Counted from the stretch's first letter, positions 6,028 through 15,296 are shown. The stretch: 17,902 nucleotides of DNA from an uncultured Christensenella sp. (GCA_910586345.1 CAJUHC010000028.1:1-17902); one strand, 5' to 3'. A program made the numbers and translations. Notes: generated by a model not told the origin, from the letters alone.

Positions 6028-7963
6028 ATTTTATATCTCTTATCCATAAATCCGCAACCGCGTCGGACGGCATTCGCCAATCGCTTCTGGGGGAAAGGGA
6101 AACCGAACCTACCTTAACGCCGTCGGGGATACACGAACGCTTGAATTGCTGTGAAAAAAATCTATTGTAGAAATTTTTCAGCCATTTTTTTATCGTTTCT
6201 TTATTATAAAAGCCGTCGAATGCAAGTTCAGCCAAATACTGTACTTTTTCCGGTCTGAACCCCCAACGGATTCCGTAATAAAGAAAAAAGTCGTGCAAAT
6301 CATAGGGTCCGACCAAATCCTCGGTTTTCTGAGAAATTTCGCCGTCATTAGGCGGAAGCAGTTCGGGACTGATTTCCGTATTTAAAATATCTTTAAGTAT
6401 TTTGCCGCACTCTCCTTTAAACCTTTCAGCTTCGCTTTCGATAAGATGTTTTACGAGAGTTTTGGGCACAGAACAGTTTACTCCGTACATCGACATATGG
6501 TCTCCGTTATAAGTAGCCCAACCCAGCGCGAGTTCGCTTAAATCACCCGTACCGATAACCATACCTCCCGTCTGATTGGCTATATCCATCAATATGAGCG
6601 TTCTCATTCTGGCTTGCGCGTTTTCATATGTTATGTCGAGTTTGTCCGTATCGTGTTCAATATCTTTAAAATGCTGATTTACGCTGTCTATTATAGGAAT
6701 TATTTTACAAGAAACTCCCAACGCTTCGATTAATTTCAACGAACTATTTTTCGTCTTATCCGTAGTACCGAATCCGGGCATCGTAACCGCTATTATATCC
6801 TTAAAATCTTTTCCGAGCGCCCTAAACGCACGGTAAGTTACGAGCAGAGCAAGAGCCGAATCAAGTCCACCCGAAATACCTATTACCGCCGTCTTTGAAC
6901 CCGTATGTTTTAAACGTTTTTCAAGTCCCTTCGCCTGTATGTTCAGAATAAGTTCCGTTCTTTCCGCAAGAGCGTTTTCGGGAACAAAAGGCAACCGCGC
7001 AAATTTACGCGTCAATTTAAATTCAATTTCAGACGCGTTAAAAAACCTTTCGGAATATTTATGAGCATCGGAAAGGCACATTGAATTATCTCTATATTCA
7101 CTACTTTCATAAAATGTGCCCGACATTCTGCGCCTTTCAAAAGCAACGGCTTCAACATCGATTTCGCAAAATAACAGCCCGTTTTCAAAAAGTTTACTTT
7201 CAGCCAAAACGTTACCGTTTTCCGCGATAATATTGTGACCAGCAAATACCGAATCGGTCGTGCTCTCTCCGTCGCCCGCGTCACAGTAAACATATCCGCA
7301 GATAAGTTTTCCCGATTGCATCTTTACAAGATTTTTTCTATACTCGGCTTTACCGACGGTTTCGTCGCTACAAGAGAGATTAACTATAATATTGGCGCCG
7401 TTTTTAACGTGACTTGCTGACGGAGATTGCGGAGCCCATAAATCTTCGCAGATTTCTGCGGCGACGGTAAACTCCGAACAGTTCCGCGCTTTAAATATTA
7501 TGTCCGTACCGATAATTACAATTTCGTCTTTTATTTTAGCATATCTCACACCGCAGGGCGCAGACGAGAAATGACGCCTCTCGTAAAATTCACCGTAATT
7601 TGGAATACAGGTCTTCGGTACTGCTCCCAAAAACTCTCCGTTACAGACTGCGACAGCGCAATTGTATAATTTACCGTTATCCTTATCGCATAACGGTGCG
7701 CCGACAAAGACGAGAGTATCTATTCCACGCGTTGCCTCGCAAATTCGGAACAATGCGTTTTCTACCCCGTCCAAAAGCGCTTTCTGATTAAATAAATCAC
7801 CGCACGTATAACCGCAAACGCAGAGCTCGGGAAAAACCGTCAATCGGCTCCCGCTTTCCGCGCTTGCTTTAATCGCTTTAATAATTTGCCCGGTATTGAA
7901 TTCCACATCGGCAACCCGAATTTCGGGAGTAGCGGCGCATACTTTTATAAATCCGTATCTCAT
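6026..7963 (-). CDS. nadE: Glutamine-hydrolysing NAD+ synthase
   Basis: A 645-residue two-domain enzyme that makes NAD+ from nicotinic acid adenine dinucleotide, ATP and glutamine. The N-terminal nitrilase-type glutaminase domain (about 1-290) has the triad visible: Glu46 in FPELC, Lys117 in VPKTCIPNYGEFYERR and Cys172 in AEICEDLWAP. The C-terminal synthetase domain has the pyrophosphatase loop SGGLDS at 364-369 and GTGDLSELALGW further on. Length is typical of the long NadE form. The start lies 6 bases after the recA stop with no clear ribosome site, so translation probably depends on coupling to recA. The beginning MRYGFIKV fits the family, which supports this start. It is the last gene of the operon, between recA and rny. 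Confidence 0.97.
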   Translation of the reverse strand: MRYGFIKVCAATPEIRVADVEFNTGQIIKAIKASAESGSRLTVFPELCVCGYTCGDLFNQKALLDGVENALFRICEATRGIDTLVFVGAPLCDKDNGKLYNCAVAVCNGEFLGAVPKTCIPNYGEFYERRHFSSAPCGVRYAKIKDEIVIIGTDIIFKARNCSEFTVAAEICEDLWAPQSPSASHVKNGANIIVNLSCSDETVGKAEYRKNLVKMQSGKLICGYVYCDAGDGESTTDSVFAGHNIIAENGNVLAESKLFENGLLFCEIDVEAVAFERRRMSGTFYESSEYRDNSMCLSDAHKYSERFFNASEIEFKLTRKFARLPFVPENALAERTELILNIQAKGLEKRLKHTGSKTAVIGISGGLDSALALLVTYRAFRALGKDFKDIIAVTMPGFGTTDKTKNSSLKLIEALGVSCKIIPIIDSVNQHFKDIEHDTDKLDITYENAQARMRTLILMDIANQTGGMVIGTGDLSELALGWATYNGDHMSMYGVNCSVPKTLVKHLIESEAERFKGECGKILKDILNTEISPELLPPNDGEISQKTEDLVGPYDLHDFFLYYGIRWGFRPEKVQYLAELAFDGFYNKETIKKWLKNFYNRFFSQQFKRSCIPDGVKVGSVSLSPRSDWRMPSDAVADLWIRDIK

Positions 7964-7969
7964 TAAATA

Positions 7970-8971
7970 TTATTTCTGAAGAGAAGCTTTGTGCGCCTCT
8001 CTAATCTTCGTATCGAGTTCGGCCTTTACTTCGGGATTATTTTTCAGATAATCTCTCATTTTCTCTCTTCCCTGCGCAACTTTTTCTTCATTATAGTAGA
8101 AAAACGCTCCGCTCTTTGAAAGAATTCCGTACTCCAAACCCAAATCTATTAAGCATCCTTCCTGAGAAATGCCTTCTCCGTAAATTATATCGAATTCCGC
8201 AACTTTAAAAGGAGGAGCGACCTTATTTTTGACGACTTTGCATTTTGCTCTGTTGCCTATTATATTGCTGTCGCTTTTGAGAGCGTCTGCTTTTCTTATA
8301 TCTAGTCTTAAAGACGCAAAATATTTTAACGCTTTTCCGCCGGGCGTGGTTTCGGGGTTACCGAACATAACTCCCACCTTCTCGCGCAACTGGTTAATAA
8401 ATATTACGCAGGTTTTAGACCTGTTGGTTATGGCGGTAAGCTTTCTCAACGCCTGCGACATAAGCCTTGCAAGAAGTCCCACGTGGGTATCTCCCATATC
8501 ACCCTCTATTTCCGCCTTAGGAGTAAGCGCCGCGACTGAGTCAACTACTATAACGTCAACCGCGCTCGAACGGACAAGCGACTCGCAAATATCGAGTGCC
8601 TGTTCTCCCGTATCCGGCTGAGACAAATATAATTCGTTGGTGTCCACACCGAGCGCGTGAGCGTACTGAGCATCAAGCGCGTGTTCCGCATCTATAAAAG
8701 CAGCCACTCCGCCCGCTTTCTGAGTTTCAGCGATTATATGAAGCGCAACGGTCGTTTTACCCGAAGATTCCGGACCGTAAATTTCAAGTATTCTTCCGCG
8801 GGGAACGCCGCCGACTCCGAGAGCAAGGTCAAGCGAAAGACAACCCGTAGGTATGAATTCAAGGTCCTGATTCACCTTGTAATCTCCGAGCTTCATAATC
8901 GAGCCTTTGCCGTACTGTTTTTCAATCATTGCAACGGTTGAGTTTAGTGCTTTTAATTTTTCTTCGTTCAT
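7970..8971 (-). CDS. recA: RecA recombinase
   Basis: A 333-residue protein that forms filaments on single-stranded DNA, drives strand exchange and stimulates LexA self-cleavage. The Walker A motif GPESSGKT is at 66-73, the Walker B region is VDVIVVDSVAAL, and the DNA-binding loop L2 region includes FGNPETTPGGKALK. The N-terminal helix MNEEKLKALNSTVAMIEKQYG is conserved. The C-terminal tail is short and ends in HKASLQK, without the long acidic tail of E. coli RecA. AGGAG lies 6 bases before the ATG. The gene starts 14 bases after cinA, a pairing seen in many bacteria, and is followed closely by nadE. No convincing LexA box was found at its own start. Confidence 0.99.
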   Translation of the reverse strand: MNEEKLKALNSTVAMIEKQYGKGSIMKLGDYKVNQDLEFIPTGCLSLDLALGVGGVPRGRILEIYGPESSGKTTVALHIIAETQKAGGVAAFIDAEHALDAQYAHALGVDTNELYLSQPDTGEQALDICESLVRSSAVDVIVVDSVAALTPKAEIEGDMGDTHVGLLARLMSQALRKLTAITNRSKTCVIFINQLREKVGVMFGNPETTPGGKALKYFASLRLDIRKADALKSDSNIIGNRAKCKVVKNKVAPPFKVAEFDIIYGEGISQEGCLIDLGLEYGILSKSGAFFYYNEEKVAQGREKMRDYLKNNPEVKAELDTKIREAHKASLQK

Positions 8972-8985
8972 TTTTATCTCCTGAA

Positions 8986-10113
8986 TTATTTTAAAGTTTT
9001 ATAAGCAAGGAACAAAGCAAGATTAATTGCAGTTTCGGTAATTTGTTCCCTCGTACCTTTTAAATTATATTTATAAACTTCCACGCGTTCTTTAAGCCCT
9101 ATTGCGATAAAAATAAGACCTACGGGTTTATTCGTGTTATCGGATTTCGGGCCCGCTATTCCCGTCGTTGCGATACTTATATCGCAATTACCTGAATTTA
9201 TAAGACCTTCCGCCATCTGCGCCGCAGTTTCTTCGGAAACGGCTCCGCAACGCCTTAAAGTATCTTCGCCGACGCCGAGACGTCCGATTTTAGCTTCGTT
9301 CGAATAAGTGTTCAGTCCTTCGCGGTAAACTTCGCTCGCTCCCGGTATTTCAACGAGTTTTTTACCTACTCCTCCGCCCGTAAACGATTCTGCAACGCTT
9401 ATTTTCATTCTGCGAAGTTTTAAAAGCTGAACAAGCCGTTCCGCAAGCTTAAAATTTTCTACGGAATAAACGTACTCATCAAGCGAATTAACAAGCGTTC
9501 TGAAAACGTTATCGAAAATACTTTTCGGAATCTCGTCAGAATATATTACTTCAATAGTACATTCCCCGAAATTTTCCGATACGTTGAAATCAACGAGTTT
9601 TTTAACCGTTTCGGTTTTTTCGGAATTGACTTTTATCGCATCCTCGATAGCCTTGCCGATAGCCTGTGCGGGAGCGCCTACCGTTTTAACGTAAGCTCTT
9701 TCGTGTTTTAAGCCGTATTTTTTATCGAGGATATTATTAATATCTTCGGAACGCAACCTGTTTTCTCTGTCAGAAAAAAGGATAAACGCATTCGATTTTC
9801 CGCTTTTCAGTATTCCGAGTTCGTTGAATTCAGATTTATAAAGCGCGGTTACGAATTTTTTTAAAGTTTCTTCCATCTCCGCAGGACAGAAAATTATAAA
9901 ATTTTCATAATTTTCCTTTCCGTCTATAAGCGAACGCACTATTTCATCGGGTTTATCGAAAGCTACGTAATTGATTTTATCGAAATAATAACCGCCGACC
10001 GCAAAACCTTTTACTATATTTTCAGCGCCGTCGAATATATTGATTTTTTTATTTCTTAAAACCAAAAGACAATTTCTTTTTGCTTTTAATTCGTCTTTAT
10101 CCGCTGTAATCAT
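8986..10113 (-). CDS. cinA: CinA-family protein: intact nicotinamide-nucleotide amidase domain, degenerate N-terminal domain
   Basis: A 375-residue protein with CinA architecture. The C-terminal domain (about 222-375) is a good PncC-type nicotinamide-nucleotide amidase: AESFTGG (241-247), GLNTYSNEAK (266-275), AVSEETAAQMA and TTGIAGP (316-322). Residues about 180-225 resemble the KH-like middle domain, ending in LDEYVYS. Residues about 10-165 should be the MoaB/MoCF-like pyrophosphatase domain, but the expected glycine-rich motifs, such as the GGLGPTxDD loop, are absent and an ordinary hydrophobic segment (NFIIFCPAEM) stands there. Deamidation of NMN is therefore likely, pyrophosphatase activity unlikely. 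The start overlaps the pgsA stop by 4 bases (ATGA), without a strong ribosome site, suggesting coupling. Confidence 0.9.
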   Translation of the reverse strand: MITADKDELKAKRNCLLVLRNKKINIFDGAENIVKGFAVGGYYFDKINYVAFDKPDEIVRSLIDGKENYENFIIFCPAEMEETLKKFVTALYKSEFNELGILKSGKSNAFILFSDRENRLRSEDINNILDKKYGLKHERAYVKTVGAPAQAIGKAIEDAIKVNSEKTETVKKLVDFNVSENFGECTIEVIYSDEIPKSIFDNVFRTLVNSLDEYVYSVENFKLAERLVQLLKLRRMKISVAESFTGGGVGKKLVEIPGASEVYREGLNTYSNEAKIGRLGVGEDTLRRCGAVSEETAAQMAEGLINSGNCDISIATTGIAGPKSDNTNKPVGLIFIAIGLKERVEVYKYNLKGTREQITETAINLALFLAYKTLK

Positions 10114-10760
10114 TGCTTTAACACTTGTATATTTTTAACGATATAATTGATTCCCGATGCTACGGTGAGAATAACCGAACAAATAAAAAAGCTTATTCCG
10201 ATATAATTAATAATTTCGCCGACTATATGTCCGGTCAGCTCGCTTACTCCCGCGCCTATCAGCAGAAATATAATACAAATATCCTGCGTAACCGTCTTAT
10301 ACTTACCTATTATATCGGCGGCAATTACGACGTTTGAGCTTGCCGCAACCATTCTGAAACCGCTGACTATAATTTCTCTGGCTAGAATCAGCGCGACTCC
10401 GCAGCCCGCCGCTATCAAAACCCATTCTCCCAAGCCGTAGAAAAATACTTCCGGAACAGTAAGAAAAACTACGTAAGCCGACAAAACCAAAACCTTGTCT
10501 GCTATCGGGTCGAGAAATTTACCGAGATTCGTAACAAGACCGTATTTGCGCGCAATCATTCCGTCTAACAAATCAGTTAAACTCGCTATTCCGAAAACCG
10601 CAAGAGCGATAAAATAATGTGCAGTAAACTCAAAATAAAAAAACAATAAAAATATCGGTATCATTAAAACACGGCTCAGCGTGAGTTTATTCGGCAGGTT
10701 CATAACCCCTTTACCCGCCGCAAATTTATACATTTTACTGTTTTTATCGATTTCTTTCAT
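10110..10760 (-). CDS. pgsA: CDP-diacylglycerol-glycerol-3-phosphate 3-phosphatidyltransferase
   Basis: This integral membrane enzyme makes phosphatidylglycerol phosphate, the first committed step to phosphatidylglycerol. The CDP-alcohol phosphotransferase signature D-x2-DG-x2-AR-x8-G-x3-D-x3-D is complete: Asp63, Asp66-Gly67, Ala70-Arg71, Gly80, Asp84 and Asp88. Several hydrophobic segments (about 31-60, 90-130, 150-175, 183-207) fit a multi-pass protein. At 216 residues it carries an N-terminal extension: the usual family start, MNLPNKLTLSR, is Met20 here. The first ATG overlaps the rimO stop by 4 bases and has GGAGG 10 bases before it. Met20 (ATG at 10703) has AAAGGGG only 2 bases before it. 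Both are possible; I favour the longer form because of coupling. Confidence 0.95.
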   Translation of the reverse strand: MKEIDKNSKMYKFAAGKGVMNLPNKLTLSRVLMIPIFLLFFYFEFTAHYFIALAVFGIASLTDLLDGMIARKYGLVTNLGKFLDPIADKVLVLSAYVVFLTVPEVFFYGLGEWVLIAAGCGVALILAREIIVSGFRMVAASSNVVIAADIIGKYKTVTQDICIIFLLIGAGVSELTGHIVGEIINYIGISFFICSVILTVASGINYIVKNIQVLKQ

Positions 10761-12091
10761 AAAGTATAATCCTCCGTTGTTCCGTACAAATCATAACTAT
10801 CGTATTTATTTATCAATACGTCGTAATATTCGCCCTGAACGGCGTTATTAGCATTGAAAAAAACTTTTCCGTCAATGTCGGGAGCGCTGAAAAACGCTCT
10901 GCCTTCAAAACAGTTTTTTTCATAATTTATTCCGTCGCAAACTACGCGCAACTTTTTATTTATAAAACTTTTAAGTTTTTCTTCGGATATTTCGCGCTGA
11001 ACGGAATAAAGCTTTTTGACTCTTTTACGTTTGACCGAATATGCAATTTGTCCTTTCAAATTATAAGCCGCCGTATCCGGTTCCTTCGAATATGCAAAAA
11101 ATCCGCAGTTATCGAGTTTAACCTCGCGCAAAAAAGAACATAAAGCTTCGCACTCTTCTTCGGTTTCCGTCGGAAATCCCGCGATAAAAGTCGAGCGGAT
11201 AGCGATTTCGGGAATACTTTCCCTAATCTTTTTAATAAGGTTAAGATACTCCGACCTGCTACCTTTACGGTTCATTAATTTAAGAATTCTGTCTTCGCTG
11301 TGTTGAAGCGGAATATCGAGATACTTGATAATTTTTTTATTATCGCGTATTTCCCGTATTAATCCGTCGTCTATCATATCAGGATAACAGTATAATAATC
11401 TTACACTATTAATGTTGACAAGTGTTGTCAACTTTTGTAAAATTTCTTTTAATTTTTTTTGACCGTATAAATCGATTCCGTATCTTGTTACGTCCTGCGC
11501 TACAAGAATAAGTTCCGAAACTTCGCCAAGAGCCTCGGCTTCTTCAATCAGCTTTTCCATAGGATAGCTTGTGTATCCGCCGCGTATTTTAGGTATCAGG
11601 CAATAAGTACAACGGTTATTACAGCCGTCGGAAATTTTAAGATAAGCATAATGTTGCGGAGTAGTCAGAATTCTGCGCGGATTATATTCGTTTCCGCCTT
11701 TGCCGACCGAATTTACTCTGTTGCCGTGATAAGCTATCTCCAACGCTTCGAAAATTTTATCGTAGTCGTTAACCCCGAGAAAAACGTCCGCCTCGTTAAG
11801 CGCGTCAAAAGTTTCATCGACGTATTTTTGCGGAAGACAACCCGTGATAACTAATTTTTCAAGATTTTCGCTCTTATATGCAGCGCAGTCGAGTACGGTT
11901 TCAACAGCTTCTTTTCTCGACTCGTTGAGAAAAGCGCAGGTATTTACGACTATTATCTGTGCCGAAGTTATATCGTCGGTTATCGCACAGCCTTTATCTT
12001 TTATTATTGACAAAAGTTTTTCGGAATCTACTCTGTTTTTATCGCAACCGAGAGATATGATTCCGAATTTCTTTTGCGTAAAATCAATCAT
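10757..12091 (-). CDS. rimO: Ribosomal protein S12 methylthiotransferase
   Basis: A 444-residue radical-SAM enzyme that adds a methylthio group to the conserved aspartate of ribosomal protein S12. The N-terminal UPF0004 domain holds three cluster cysteines: Cys16 in LGCDKNRVDSE, Cys52 in VNTCAF and Cys85 in TGCLPQ. The radical-SAM motif CNNRCTYC is at 157-164. The LGCDKNRVDSE form separates RimO from the related tRNA enzyme MiaB. A C-terminal TRAM-like domain occupies about the last 70 residues. The start overlaps the ftsK stop by 8 bases and has GGAG 6 bases before it. A near-perfect 19-base inverted repeat lies inside the gene at 11414-11432. Confidence 0.96.
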   Translation of the reverse strand: MIDFTQKKFGIISLGCDKNRVDSEKLLSIIKDKGCAITDDITSAQIIVVNTCAFLNESRKEAVETVLDCAAYKSENLEKLVITGCLPQKYVDETFDALNEADVFLGVNDYDKIFEALEIAYHGNRVNSVGKGGNEYNPRRILTTPQHYAYLKISDGCNNRCTYCLIPKIRGGYTSYPMEKLIEEAEALGEVSELILVAQDVTRYGIDLYGQKKLKEILQKLTTLVNINSVRLLYCYPDMIDDGLIREIRDNKKIIKYLDIPLQHSEDRILKLMNRKGSRSEYLNLIKKIRESIPEIAIRSTFIAGFPTETEEECEALCSFLREVKLDNCGFFAYSKEPDTAAYNLKGQIAYSVKRKRVKKLYSVQREISEEKLKSFINKKLRVVCDGINYEKNCFEGRAFFSAPDIDGKVFFNANNAVQGEYYDVLINKYDSYDLYGTTEDYTL

Positions 12092-15000
12092 CTATTTCTC
12101 CGTAAGTGTTTATGAACTCTTCTTTCGAAAGCAATACTTTTCTGGGCTTGGACCCTTCGGACTGCGTCACGTAATTCATATTTTCCATCCAGTCGATTAT
12201 CTTACAGGCTTTTATATAACCTACGGGAAAACGACGTTGTATCATAGAAACAGACGCCTGATTGGAAGTAACGCAATAATGCAACGCCTTTATGTAAGTG
12301 TCGTCAATCTTGATATCTCCTCCGTCGCCTGCGCCGTCTTCGCCTCCGAGAGAATTCTGGGTTTCTTCCACCTCTACCGTATTTATGAAATCGGATACGC
12401 TTTGGTCGAAATAAGTTTCGTTATGCGCTTTTACGAAGTCGGTAACTTTCTGTACTTCGTGCGTGTCTACGAAACAGCCCTGAATACGCGCGAGGTCGGG
12501 ACTTTCGGCAGAACGAAAATATAAATCGCCTTTTCCCAAAAGCTTTTCCGCACCGCCTATATCGAATATCGTTCTGGCATCGTCGAAAGAGTTTACTTTA
12601 AATCCGATACGCGTAGGTAGGTTGGATTTTATCAGACCCGTAATACAGTCCACGGAGGGACGCTGGGTAGCCAATATAAGGTGTATACCGCAGGCGCGCG
12701 CTTTCTGTACAAGTTTGATAATTCTGCCTTCAATATCTTTTTTCGCCTGTAACATCAAATCGCCGAACTCATCGAGTATTATAACTATTTTAGGAAGCTT
12801 ATCTTCGTCTGCGTCGATATGCGCGTTGTATTCGTCGAGGTTTTTGGTAGCTCTGCCCTGTTCCGTCTTTTCTTTAAAGAGCGAATACCTGCGTTCCATT
12901 TCCTTGATTGCCCAGTTAAGTGCTTTTATAGCTTTGTCCACATCGTAAATAATTTCATTTATCATAAGATGAGGCAGTCTGTCATAGGAAATAAATTCAA
13001 CTTGTTTCGGGTCAACGAGAATAAGTCTCAATTCTTCGGGACCGTACTTATATAACAAACTTATGAGAAGCGAACTTAAACAGATACTTTTACCGCTGCC
13101 CGTAGTACCCGCAACGAGCAGGTGCGGCATTTTCGTAATATCGGGACAAACCACTTCGCCTTCTACGTTCTTACCGAGTGCAAAGGTTACCGAATTGGAT
13201 TTACAGTTAATAAATTTTTGGCTTGAAAGCATACTTTTAAGCCCGACAACAGTTCTTGCATTGTTCGGTACTTCTATGGACAACGCGCCTTTGGAATAAT
13301 TAAGATAAGCGGTGACGTTTTCTTTCATCAGCGCCATAGCTATCGCTTCTTTATAGTTAAGCGCCTGTTTTATTTTCGTCTTATCCTCGATTATTACGTC
13401 ATAGCGCGTTATCGCGGGACCTATAGTTACGTTAGAAACCTCGCTCTCGATTTTAAATCTTTCCAAAGTTTCGACGATAGTAGATTTATTGTCTTCTATT
13501 TCTCCAGTATTAACGTTGCTGTGCTCGGGATAATCGTCGAGCAAATCAAGTCCGGGCCTAATATATTTTTTCCAAACGTGCTTAGGCTTTTCTTCCTGTT
13601 TGGACGTATCGGTTAAAGGCTGCTGAACGGTTTTTTTAACGTTTGTTACCGTCTCCGATTTCCTTTCTTCCGCGATACGGCGAGGCAAAGAAACGTTATC
13701 CGTTCTGCTCTCCGCAACGGTGTCCTGTATGATTTCAGGCTGTTTTTCTACTTGTTCCGTACGCTTCGTACTTCTTGTAAACGATGTAAAATTGTCGTCT
13801 TTTTCGGTTTCGTCATCATCGAACAGATTAGCGTTGCTCCTTTCCGTCTTTCGCGACGACAGCCTCGAAACATCGGGTTCGATACGGTTACCGCGGGCAG
13901 TGTTAGACGAACCGAATAATTTAAACATATCTACGGTATCGCCGTGAACAGGTTTATCGTCTTCTTCGGAAGTTTCGCGTCCGCGGCGCTTCGTTTCGGA
14001 AATAGGCGGCAAAATCTCCTCTTTCTCGGCAGGTTTTACCTCTTCTTCGGTATTCTGACGTATTCGGAAACCGAAATCGAATTTTTCTTCCTCCTTAGGA
14101 ACTTCTATCGCTTCTTCGCGTAAAGCCTGCGTATATTCTTCTACGTTATTTTTATCTTCGTCGTAAGCGTCTGTTTCCTGAACGGGGTATGTTTCGCCGA
14201 CGACCTGTTCATATCCGTCAAGCTGTTCAACGGGCTTGTCCCCGTACACGTAATTCGACGGAGCGGAAGCCGCAGGCTGGTTTAAAATATCCTGCTGATA
14301 ACTCTCTGCATATGTTTGCTCCGAAACCGACGAAGTCTTTCCGCTTGTAAAATTATTCAGATAATCGGTAGCGCTGTTTACAGGATGATTAAAATACGAA
14401 TTATCATAGAAAATCATATTTCTTCTGTAACTTTCCGCATCGAATTCGCCTTTTTCAAATAAAATCTTGCGTCCGAGATTCTTCTTCGAATACGGGTCTT
14501 TATCCTCTTGAGGCTGTTCGGCAACGTTGTCTTTATACTGCTGAACATTCGGTTCTATAACACGGCGCTCGCTCCGAACAGAAGGCGTATGTTGCGAACG
14601 GACTATCACAGGCTCCGCCTCGGCAACCGCCGCTTCACTTTCTTCCGCAACCGAAACCGGCTCTTCTTGCGGTTTATTTCCGAATCCGCGGCGGAAAACC
14701 TTAAACAATAAATATCCGCAGGCAATAACAAACAGCGAAAATATCACGTATGCTCCGACAAAAGTCGTAAGTTTTGCGACGGGATAAACGAATACAGCCG
14801 ATAAGACCCCGCCGAAAGTATATCCCGAATAACCGTTAGCCGCATTTTTATAACATTCCGCTATGTACTTGCCGTAATCGGCAGTAGAAATATTTCTGCT
14901 GGTTACCGAATGAAAAAGAAGAAACAACACGAAAACGGTCAAAGAAATCGCAAGAGCAGGTTTAAGAGATATTTTTATTTTCTTTCCGAAAACCAACCAT

Positions 15001-15221
15001 ACACCCAAATAAGCCGTAAGCGCAATTAAAAGAAACGAACCGTAACCGAAAGTTCCGAACATAAAAGTACAAATCGCCTTGCCTATGCTTGAAAAAGGCG
15101 CACCTTCGGCAAAAAGCATAATAAGAACTATGGCACTGAATAACAACAGCGTCATACCCAAAGTTTCTTTTGTGAATATATAAGTTGTTTTACTGTTTTT
15201 TGCTTTATTTTTGCTTTTCAC
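12084..15221 (-). CDS. ftsK: FtsK/SpoIIIE-family DNA translocase (GTG start)
   Basis: This membrane-anchored ATPase pumps chromosomal DNA during division or sporulation. I choose the GTG at 15221-15219 (1045 residues): GGAG lies 7 bases before it, and the promoter at 15268-15296 lies downstream of the only earlier ATG (15299), which would extend the protein by 26 residues. Four or five hydrophobic segments lie within residues 22-175. A long acidic low-complexity linker follows (about 175-550). The motor domain has Walker A GTTGSGKS at 705-712 and a Walker B strand ending LDEFGDLM. The winged-helix gamma domain, which reads polarity sequences, covers about 970-1040. FtsK and SpoIIIE cannot be told apart by sequence alone. 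It is first in the operon. Confidence 0.96.
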   Translation of the reverse strand: MKSKNKAKNSKTTYIFTKETLGMTLLLFSAIVLIMLFAEGAPFSSIGKAICTFMFGTFGYGSFLLIALTAYLGVWLVFGKKIKISLKPALAISLTVFVLFLLFHSVTSRNISTADYGKYIAECYKNAANGYSGYTFGGVLSAVFVYPVAKLTTFVGAYVIFSLFVIACGYLLFKVFRRGFGNKPQEEPVSVAEESEAAVAEAEPVIVRSQHTPSVRSERRVIEPNVQQYKDNVAEQPQEDKDPYSKKNLGRKILFEKGEFDAESYRRNMIFYDNSYFNHPVNSATDYLNNFTSGKTSSVSEQTYAESYQQDILNQPAASAPSNYVYGDKPVEQLDGYEQVVGETYPVQETDAYDEDKNNVEEYTQALREEAIEVPKEEEKFDFGFRIRQNTEEEVKPAEKEEILPPISETKRRGRETSEEDDKPVHGDTVDMFKLFGSSNTARGNRIEPDVSRLSSRKTERSNANLFDDDETEKDDNFTSFTRSTKRTEQVEKQPEIIQDTVAESRTDNVSLPRRIAEERKSETVTNVKKTVQQPLTDTSKQEEKPKHVWKKYIRPGLDLLDDYPEHSNVNTGEIEDNKSTIVETLERFKIESEVSNVTIGPAITRYDVIIEDKTKIKQALNYKEAIAMALMKENVTAYLNYSKGALSIEVPNNARTVVGLKSMLSSQKFINCKSNSVTFALGKNVEGEVVCPDITKMPHLLVAGTTGSGKSICLSSLLISLLYKYGPEELRLILVDPKQVEFISYDRLPHLMINEIIYDVDKAIKALNWAIKEMERRYSLFKEKTEQGRATKNLDEYNAHIDADEDKLPKIVIILDEFGDLMLQAKKDIEGRIIKLVQKARACGIHLILATQRPSVDCITGLIKSNLPTRIGFKVNSFDDARTIFDIGGAEKLLGKGDLYFRSAESPDLARIQGCFVDTHEVQKVTDFVKAHNETYFDQSVSDFINTVEVEETQNSLGGEDGAGDGGDIKIDDTYIKALHYCVTSNQASVSMIQRRFPVGYIKACKIIDWMENMNYVTQSEGSKPRKVLLSKEEFINTYGEIDD

Positions 15222-15232
15222 TTTTATTCTCC
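15219..15232 (-). promoter_or_regulatory. Ribosome-binding site that fixes the ftsK GTG start
   Basis: On the minus strand GGAG (15232-15229), seven spacer bases and GTG (15221-15219). The ATG at 15299 in the same frame has no comparable site and lies upstream of the predicted transcription start. Confidence 0.75.
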
Positions 15233-15267
15233 GATACGTTACCGTAAACGATAACAACACGTTTTTA

Positions 15268-15296
15268 ATTATAACATTTACAGTAAAAAATAACAA
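15268..15296 (-). promoter_or_regulatory. Candidate promoter of the ftsK-rimO-pgsA-cinA-recA-nadE operon
   Basis: On the minus strand TTGTTA (15296-15291) and TATAAT (15273-15268) are 17 bases apart, 10 of 12 consensus matches. Transcription would begin near 15261, about 40 bases before the GTG start. Confidence 0.65.

Noticed and set aside
5877..6080. A 67-codon minus-strand frame just before rny
   Set aside because: It overlaps the nadE 3' end, its terminator and the rny promoter, and its composition is that of AT-rich non-coding DNA.
9301..9314. A 12-of-14 match to the Bacillus-type LexA/SOS box (CGAATAAGTGTTCA) in cinA, upstream of recA
   Set aside because: It encodes the conserved NTYSNE segment of CinA, lies about 330 bases before recA and has no promoter beside it, so a chance match is more likely.
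11844..12524. A 226-codon plus-strand frame across the rimO-ftsK junction
   Set aside because: It is antisense to two confidently identified genes and spans their overlap, with no recognisable domain.
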